Shown here in pieces: positions 13,050 through 17,854 of a stretch of 17,854 bases of DNA. Source of the stretch: an uncultured Clostridia bacterium (GTDB lineage Bacteria > Bacillota > Clostridia > Christensenellales > Aristaeellaceae); the NCBI GenBank assembly GCA_934631055.1, contig CAKTXP010000030.1, forward strand, positions 1 to 17,854. Reading direction: 5' to 3'. A program made the position numbers and the translations under genes. Every line of letters begins with the position of its first letter. The stretch's first letter is position 1. The notes beneath the pieces were generated by a model. The model was given only the letters and a program-made list of their open reading frames with translations, was not told the DNA's origin and searched no databases.

Positions 13050-13619
13050 ATGCTTATCGTGGTCGGACTCGGAAACCCGGGTAAGGAATACGCAAGGACA
13101 AGACATAACGTCGGCTTTGACGTCATCGACGTGCTTAGCGAAAAGCACGGTATCGCGCTGACTAAAAACGCCATGCACGGACTCATCGGCGAGGGCTTTG
13201 TCGGCGGCGAGAAGCTCGTGCTTGTCAAGCCGCAGACGTTTATGAACCTCTCCGGTCAGTGCGTCACGGAGCTGGTCTCGTGGTATAAGCCGGAGATGGA
13301 CAAGCTGCTGGTCGTCTATGACGATATCGACCTGCCGCTGGGGAAACTGCGCATGCGCGAAAAGGGCAGCGCCGGTACGCATAACGGCATGCGCTCGGTC
13401 ATCGGGCTTTTGGGCAGGCAGGATTTTCCGCGGCTGCGCGTCGGCGTGGGCAAAAAGCCGGAAGGCTGGGAGCTTGCGGACTGGGTGCTGAGCCATTACC
13501 AGACGGAAGAAGATAGAAAAGTTCAGTTCAACGCGTTCCTCCGCGCCGCGGACGTCGTGGATGACCTGATGAAGAACGGGCTGGAGAGCGCGATGCGCAT
13601 GGCGAACGCGCCGGTGTGA
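13050..13619 (+). CDS. pth: Peptidyl-tRNA hydrolase
   Basis: A 189-residue enzyme that cleaves peptidyl-tRNA released by ribosome drop-off, recycling tRNA. The family motifs are GLGNPGKEYARTRHN with the catalytic His at 19, KPQTFMNLSG with N66, VVYDDIDLPLG with D91 and D92, and GSAGTHNGMRS with N112; all key positions are intact and the length is normal. ATG 13050 has GGAGGA only 4 bases upstream, a little close but the best site. mfd follows after 19 bases, the same pth-mfd order as in Bacillus, so they are probably co-transcribed. Confidence 0.97.
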   Translation: MLIVVGLGNPGKEYARTRHNVGFDVIDVLSEKHGIALTKNAMHGLIGEGFVGGEKLVLVKPQTFMNLSGQCVTELVSWYKPEMDKLLVVYDDIDLPLGKLRMREKGSAGTHNGMRSVIGLLGRQDFPRLRVGVGKKPEGWELADWVLSHYQTEEDRKVQFNAFLRAADVVDDLMKNGLESAMRMANAPV

Positions 13620-13638
13620 AACGGGTAAAGGAGCAATC

Positions 13639-16600
13639 ATGCAAACGCATTTTCTCTTTGATGTGCTTGAAGGCTACAAGCCGTTTGAGCAAATAGCGGA
13701 GGAAAGCCGCAGGGAAGGCGCGGTCATCGCGGCTTCCGGATTGGCGGGGGCGCAGAAAGCGCATCTGGCGTGCGCGCTGGCGGCAAAGACGGGCAGACCG
13801 CTGGTCTTTCTCTGCGACAGCGAGCGGAGCGCCGCGCAGGCGATGGAGGATGTTTCGGCGCTGCTGGGCGGCGGTGTCTGCCTGTTTCCGGCGAGGGAGA
13901 TCACGTTCTATCAGGACGTGGCGGCGAGCCGCGAGGTCGCATACCGCCGCATCGAAGCGATGCGCAAGCTCGTTAGCGGCGAGGTTCGCGCCATCGTCGC
14001 GCCTGCGGACGCGATGCTGCACCGCGTGATGCCGCGCGCGGTCTTTAACGCCAACACGATCTCCCTGCGCGTGGGCGATGTGCTGCCGACAGACCAGCTC
14101 ATCGAGCGGCTGCTGGCGGCGGGCTATACGCGCGAATACATGGTCGAGGGCAAAGGACAGTTCTCCGTGCGCGGCGGCATCGTGGATATCTATCCCGCCG
14201 ACGCGCTCAGCGCGGTGCGCATTGAGTTTTTTGACGACGAGCTGGATTCCATTCGAGCCATCGACGTCATGAGCCAGCGCAGTCAGGGCAATATGCAGGA
14301 GGTGGTCATTCCGCCCGCAAGCGAAGCGCCCGTTCCGCAGGAGGGCGCGGAGGCGCTCGGAAAAATGCTGCTGGAAGCGCTTGCCCGTCAGGAAGCCGTC
14401 GTCACCCGCGGTCAGGAGAAGAAGGACGGCGAGGCGACGCTTGCCGATCTTCCGCTGGAGGATGGCGAAGTGGCGATCCCGTCGGCGTTCACCCGCGAAA
14501 ACCGCACGATGGAGCGCTTTGGCGAAAAGCTTCGCGCCGCCGTCGCCCAGATGGAAAACGGCGTCAGCAACCGCGCGTTTGAAAAATACATGGATCTGCT
14601 GTATGAGCAGACCGAAACGATCCTGGATTACATGGTTCGCCCGATCGTCGTGATGGATGAGCCGGAAGCGCTCTTTACGCGCATGGACAGCCGGAGCGGC
14701 GAGTTCGATCAGGCGTTCTCCGCGGCGCTTGAACGCGGAGAAGCGCTTCCCGAACAGCATGACCTGATGCTCACGCAGGAGCAGATGCTTCAGGCTGTCC
14801 GCCAGACGACCATCCTTGCGATGACGACCATCCTGCGTCCGGTCGATAAGCTCAAGCCGACGCTGCTCACGCAGATGGGCGGCATGGGCGCGGGCAATTA
14901 CGGTGGACGCACGCACGACATGTGCGCCGATTTCCTCCGCTGGCAGGAGGACGGATGGCGCATCATCGTCCTTTCCGGCGGTACGGCGCGCGGCGAACGC
15001 ATGAGCCAGTCGTTTGAGGACGAGGGCGTGAAGGCGGCGTTCGACGAGCTGGGCGCAGAAGCGCCGAAGCCGGGCGAATGCCGTATCTATCCGCTGACGC
15101 TCTCCAGCGGTTTCCAATATCCGGAGATTAAGCTTGCCATCATTGCCAGCGGCGACGTATACGGCGCGAAGAGCGCTAAGGGTAAGCCGAAAAAGCAGCA
15201 GGGCAGCAAGATTGAGTCCTTTACCGATCTGAACGTCGGCGATTACGTTGTTCATGAAACGCACGGCATCGGCATTTATCAGGGAACCAAGCGGCTGACC
15301 AGCGAGGGCGCGAGCCGCGATTATCTGGTCGTGCAGTATCTGGGCAGCGACAAGCTGTATATTCCGGTCGATCATCTCGACCGCATTCAGAAATACATCG
15401 GCGGCGGAGAAGGAACCGCGCCCAAGCTGTCCAGGCTGGACGGCAAGGACTGGGAGAAGCAGAAGACCAAGGTTCGCGAGAGCTTGAAGGAGCTGGCGTT
15501 CGACCTCGTGAAGCTCTACGCCGAGCGGCAGAAGAACAAGGGCTATGCCTACGGACCGGATACGCCGTGGCAGCAGGAATTTGAAGAGAACTTCCCCTAT
15601 GACGAGACGCCCGACCAGCTTCAGGCAACGGAGGAGATCAAGCGCGACATGGAGCGCGACCAGCCGATGGATCGCCTGCTCTGCGGCGACGTCGGTTACG
15701 GCAAGACGGAAGTCGCCCTGCGCGCGGCGTTCAAAGCCGTCATGGACGGCAAACAGGTCGCCATCCTCGCGCCGACGACCATCCTCGCCCAGCAGCATTA
15801 CAATACGCTGATGCGCCGCGTCGAAGGTTTTCCCGTGCATGCGGATGTGCTGTCCCGCTTCCGTTCAGCTAAGGAACAGAAGGAGACACTGCGCCGGCTC
15901 AAGGACGGCGAGATCGACATCATTGTCGGCACGCACCGCCTGCTTGCCAAGGATGTCAAGTTCAAGGAGCTGGGGCTGCTCATCGTCGATGAAGAGCAGC
16001 GCTTCGGCGTTGGGCATAAGGAAACCATCAAGAACATGAAAAAGACGGTGGACGTGCTGACCATGTCCGCGACGCCGATCCCGCGGACGCTGCATATGTC
16101 CATGGTCGGCATCCGAGACATGAGCCTGCTGGAAACGCCGCCGCAGGCGCGCTATCCTGTCCAGACCTACGTCATGGAGTATCAGGACAGCGTTATCCGC
16201 GACGCCATCCTGCGCGAGCTGGGGCGCGGCGGACAGGTCTTCTTCCTGTATAACCGCGTCGGCTCCATCGACCAGTGCTACCGCCAGCTTTCCAAGCTCG
16301 TGCCGGAGGCGCGCATCGCCATCGCGCACGGACAGATGCGCGAGCATGCGCTGGAAGACGTGATGCTTGATTTCAGCCAGCAGAAGTTTGACGTCCTGCT
16401 CTGTACGACTATTATCGAGTCCGGACTGGATATCCCGATGGCGAATACGCTCATCATCTACGACGCGGATCACTTCGGTCTGGGTCAGCTCTATCAGATG
16501 CGCGGACGCGTCGGGCGCTCCAACCGTCTGGCGTATGCGTATTTCACGGTGCGCCCGGGCAAGGTGCTTTCCGAAACGGCGCAGAAGCGTTTGGACGCTA

Positions 16601-17256
16601 TCCGCGAGTTTACGGAGTTCGGTTCCGGCTTCCGCATTGCCATGCGCGATCTGGAGCTGCGCGGCGCGGGCAACCTGCTCGGACCGCAGCAGAGCGGTCA
16701 TCTGGCGAATATCGGTTATGACCTCTACTGCAAGCTGCTGGAGGAAGCCGTGTTGGAAGCGCAGGGCGAAGCGCCCAAGCTCAACCGCGATATCGAGACG
16801 CGCATGGATGTCCATGTCAACGCCTATCTGCCGGGCGAATACGTCACCGGCGACAAGCAGCGGCTGGAGGTCTACAAGCGCATCGCGTCCATCACGACCG
16901 CCGCGCAGCGCGACGACGTGGAGGAGGAGCTGGTCGATCGCTTCGGCGACGAACCGCTCTGCGTGGCGAACCTCGTGTCGGTCGCCTATCTCAAGGCGAT
17001 GTGTACCAAGCTGGGCATTGACCGCGTCGCCCAGATGGACGGCAGGATCGACATGCGCTTTGCGCCGAACGCGCAGGTAGACGGTCAGAAGCTGTTCAAA
17101 GCGCTGACGGGCTTTGATAAGCGGCTGACGCTCAACGCCGCGACGCCGGTCACGCTGACGCTCAAAGACCCGACCCTGAACCGCGAGGATCTGCTGATGC
17201 TCTGCGTCAAGGTGATGGAACGGCTGCTTGACAGGATGGATTTGTCGGCGGCGTAA
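13639..17256 (+). CDS. mfd: Transcription-repair coupling factor Mfd
   Basis: A 1205-residue ATP-driven translocase that pushes RNA polymerase stalled at DNA lesions off the template and recruits UvrA. Domains in order: a UvrB-like region (about 1-350); the RNA polymerase interaction (CarD-like) domain from about 530 with NVGDYVVHETHGIGIYQG; helicase lobes with Walker A GDVGYGKTE (K689), DEEQ (784-787), TMSATPIPRT (about 808) and QMRGRVGRS; the translocation motif GSGFRIAMRDLELRGAGNLLG (from about 995); and a C-terminal regulatory domain. All helicase motifs are intact. The length is slightly above the Bacillus enzyme. AAAGGAG lies 5 bases before ATG 13639. It follows pth closely and ends 19 bases before a hairpin. 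Confidence 0.97.
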   Translation: MQTHFLFDVLEGYKPFEQIAEESRREGAVIAASGLAGAQKAHLACALAAKTGRPLVFLCDSERSAAQAMEDVSALLGGGVCLFPAREITFYQDVAASREVAYRRIEAMRKLVSGEVRAIVAPADAMLHRVMPRAVFNANTISLRVGDVLPTDQLIERLLAAGYTREYMVEGKGQFSVRGGIVDIYPADALSAVRIEFFDDELDSIRAIDVMSQRSQGNMQEVVIPPASEAPVPQEGAEALGKMLLEALARQEAVVTRGQEKKDGEATLADLPLEDGEVAIPSAFTRENRTMERFGEKLRAAVAQMENGVSNRAFEKYMDLLYEQTETILDYMVRPIVVMDEPEALFTRMDSRSGEFDQAFSAALERGEALPEQHDLMLTQEQMLQAVRQTTILAMTTILRPVDKLKPTLLTQMGGMGAGNYGGRTHDMCADFLRWQEDGWRIIVLSGGTARGERMSQSFEDEGVKAAFDELGAEAPKPGECRIYPLTLSSGFQYPEIKLAIIASGDVYGAKSAKGKPKKQQGSKIESFTDLNVGDYVVHETHGIGIYQGTKRLTSEGASRDYLVVQYLGSDKLYIPVDHLDRIQKYIGGGEGTAPKLSRLDGKDWEKQKTKVRESLKELAFDLVKLYAERQKNKGYAYGPDTPWQQEFEENFPYDETPDQLQATEEIKRDMERDQPMDRLLCGDVGYGKTEVALRAAFKAVMDGKQVAILAPTTILAQQHYNTLMRRVEGFPVHADVLSRFRSAKEQKETLRRLKDGEIDIIVGTHRLLAKDVKFKELGLLIVDEEQRFGVGHKETIKNMKKTVDVLTMSATPIPRTLHMSMVGIRDMSLLETPPQARYPVQTYVMEYQDSVIRDAILRELGRGGQVFFLYNRVGSIDQCYRQLSKLVPEARIAIAHGQMREHALEDVMLDFSQQKFDVLLCTTIIESGLDIPMANTLIIYDADHFGLGQLYQMRGRVGRSNRLAYAYFTVRPGKVLSETAQKRLDAIREFTEFGSGFRIAMRDLELRGAGNLLGPQQSGHLANIGYDLYCKLLEEAVLEAQGEAPKLNRDIETRMDVHVNAYLPGEYVTGDKQRLEVYKRIASITTAAQRDDVEEELVDRFGDEPLCVANLVSVAYLKAMCTKLGIDRVAQMDGRIDMRFAPNAQVDGQKLFKALTGFDKRLTLNAATPVTLTLKDPTLNREDLLMLCVKVMERLLDRMDLSAA

Positions 17257-17274
17257 GGGAAAACTAAAACAAAA

Positions 17275-17310
17275 AAGCCCGCCGCCTTCCTATTGGAAAG
17301 CGGCGGGCTT
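17275..17310 (-). terminator. Intrinsic terminator shared by the small membrane protein gene and mfd
   Basis: AAGCCCGCCGC (17275-17285) pairs with GCGGCGGGCTT (17300-17310), with a partly paired CTTCC/GGAAAG inside. On the minus strand the stem is followed by a run of six T (complement of 17271-17276) right after the small gene. On the + strand only TT follows, so termination of mfd would be weaker. Confidence 0.75.
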
Positions 17311-17320
17311 CATGCTTTGC

Positions 17321-17449
17321 TCAGTAAAGCAGGCTCGATGCAATGTAGGGCAGAATGGCGGTGAGCAGCAGCGCACAGCAGGCGACAATCGCCACGATGC
17401 GCACCATCTTCTGCTTCTGCTCAGCCTTCTTATTGGTCTTAGAAGCCAT
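17321..17449 (-). CDS. Small single-span membrane protein, 42 residues
   Basis: A minus-strand gene of 42 codons plus TGA. Residues 1-17 are hydrophilic and basic (MASKTNKKAEQKQKMVR); residues 18-41 are one hydrophobic helix with a Cys-Cys pair (VACCALLL) and a Pro-Tyr (LPY). The layout suggests an N-in inner-membrane peptide. Support for a real gene: GGAGG (complement of 17459-17463) 9 bases before the ATG, an extended -10 promoter just upstream, and a terminator with T-run directly after the stop. I do not recognise the family with certainty; short basic-plus-one-span proteins such as DUF4044 members look similar. No function is proposed. Confidence 0.75.
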   Translation of the reverse strand: MASKTNKKAEQKQKMVRIVAIVACCALLLTAILPYIASSLLY

Positions 17450-17482
17450 TGGAATCGTCCTCCAATCCTTGTGATTGACTGT

Positions 17483-17510
17483 ATTATAGCACAGATTTCT
17501 CTATACGCAA
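17483..17510 (-). promoter_or_regulatory. Promoter of the small membrane protein gene
   Basis: On the minus strand TGCTATAAT gives a perfect -10 (complement of 17483-17488) with the extended TGn. TTGCGT (complement of 17505-17510) lies 16 bases upstream. The expected start is about 17476. Confidence 0.7.
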
Positions 17511-17547
17511 AGGGGGAAGACGCAGGAAATTTTGGCTGGGTCAAGGC

Positions 17548-17576
17548 TTGACTTCTCCTGCGGCTGTGCATATAAT
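17548..17576 (+). promoter_or_regulatory. Promoter of the T-box leader
   Basis: TTGACT (17548-17553) and TATAAT (17571-17576) with exactly 17 bases between. It is divergent from the promoter at 17483-17510. The expected start is about 17583. Confidence 0.85.
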
Positions 17577-17582
17577 AGTGCT

Positions 17583-17823
17583 AAAGGCGATGAACGGAAA
17601 AGTACCCTTGTCTGCGACCGGAAGAGAGAGCGCGCCATCGGCTGTAAGCGCGCTTGGGCGGCGTCAGGGGGAAGTGCATCCGCGAGCTTCGGGGCTGACT
17701 GCTTGGCATAGGCTTCGGCGCAGGCGCTGCGTTACGGCGGAATGAGGGAGGCATGGAGACATGCTTAATCAGAGTGGAACCGCGGCTTCGCCGTCTCTGG
17801 ATAAGAGATGGCGGGGCTTTTTA
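17583..17823 (+). promoter_or_regulatory. T-box riboswitch leader, probably cysteine-specific
   Basis: A tRNA-sensing leader. Stem I features are AGTA (17601-17604), the AGAGAG bulge (17623-17628), GGCTGTAAGC (17640-17649) and GAAGTGCATCCGCGAGC (17671-17687). In the usual GAA-n-NNN-A spacing the specifier codon is TGC (17675-17677), cysteine. The T-box sequence is AGAGTGGAACCGCG (17771-17784); its TGGA would pair with a tRNA 3' end of U-CCA, and U is the usual discriminator of tRNA-Cys and tRNA-Gly, which agrees with TGC. Uncharged tRNA-Cys would stabilise the antiterminator and turn on the downstream gene, which begins beyond the window. Confidence 0.9.
17786..17822 (+). terminator. Terminator arm of the T-box leader
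   Basis: CTTCGCCGTCTCT (17786-17798) pairs with AGAGATGGCGGGG (17804-17816) around GGATA, with some G-U pairs, and five T follow at 17818-17822. Its left arm adjoins the T-box sequence, as expected for mutually exclusive antiterminator pairing. Confidence 0.88.
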
Positions 17824-17854
17824 TTATGTGCGGCAAATCTGCGCAAGGGGGGAA
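17824..17854 (+). other. Start of the untranslated region of the T-box-controlled gene
   Basis: The last 31 bases end in AAGGGGGGAA, which looks like a ribosome binding site for a gene whose start codon lies just outside the window. From the TGC specifier that gene probably concerns cysteine, such as cysS or cysteine synthesis or uptake. Confidence 0.45.

Noticed and set aside
13528..15840. 770-codon minus-strand open frame opposite mfd
   Set aside because: Antisense shadow; mfd on the + strand has all its motifs and a proper start.
1..17854. tRNA or rRNA genes
   Set aside because: I saw no cloverleaf with GTTCRA-type T arm and no rRNA signature; the only structural RNA gene recognised is the SRP RNA.

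Overview
The window reads as the chromosome of a moderately GC-rich Clostridia-type Firmicute. Evidence is strong AGGAGG-type ribosome binding sites, a Bacillus-type PurR repressor, RqcP (YabO), a T-box leader, SRP RNA, a pth-mfd pair and an IspD-IspF fusion. I cannot name the genus. Most of it is housekeeping sequence on the + strand. Between those genes lie repeats, a toxin-antitoxin pair and a sensory gene pair.

Layout. 1-2745: a promoter, a hairpin-rich repeat (R1), a DUF6020-like polytopic membrane protein, then a translationally overlapping MntA/HepT-type (MNT/HEPN) toxin-antitoxin pair. 2746-4335: rqcP overlapping a bifunctional ispDF gene that has a well-placed internal ribosome binding site before its IspF half. 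4356-5306: repeat R2, then a Mrr-like restriction-endonuclease-fold protein with an unusual leucine-rich 11-residue repeat. 5346-5545: the SRP RNA gene with promoter and terminator. 5701-9822: a secreted solute-binding protein fused to a 5'-nucleotidase C-terminal-like domain, followed by a hybrid sensor histidine kinase; together they look like a binding-protein-fed signalling system with no ABC permease beside it. 9823-10201: a gene-free block of four hairpins. 10202-11584 (minus): murC, divergent from purR (11817-12659); PurBox-like sites lie in the shared spacer. 12661-12958: repeat R3. 13050-17256: pth and mfd. 17321-17449 (minus): a 42-residue single-span membrane protein with its own promoter and terminator. 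17548-17854: promoter and T-box leader, read here as cysteine-specific, of a gene starting beyond the window.

The most unusual feature is the dispersed repeat R1/R2/R3. It is about 190-300 bp long, has imperfect inverted ends, and is built of hairpin cassettes. Between R2 and R3 several stems differ by paired, compensating substitutions, so base pairing seems to be maintained rather than sequence. No transposase is present. The second point of interest is the solute-binding/5'-nucleotidase-C fusion next to the hybrid kinase; its first part is visibly AT-richer than its second part. All family assignments come from reading motifs; no database search was run.
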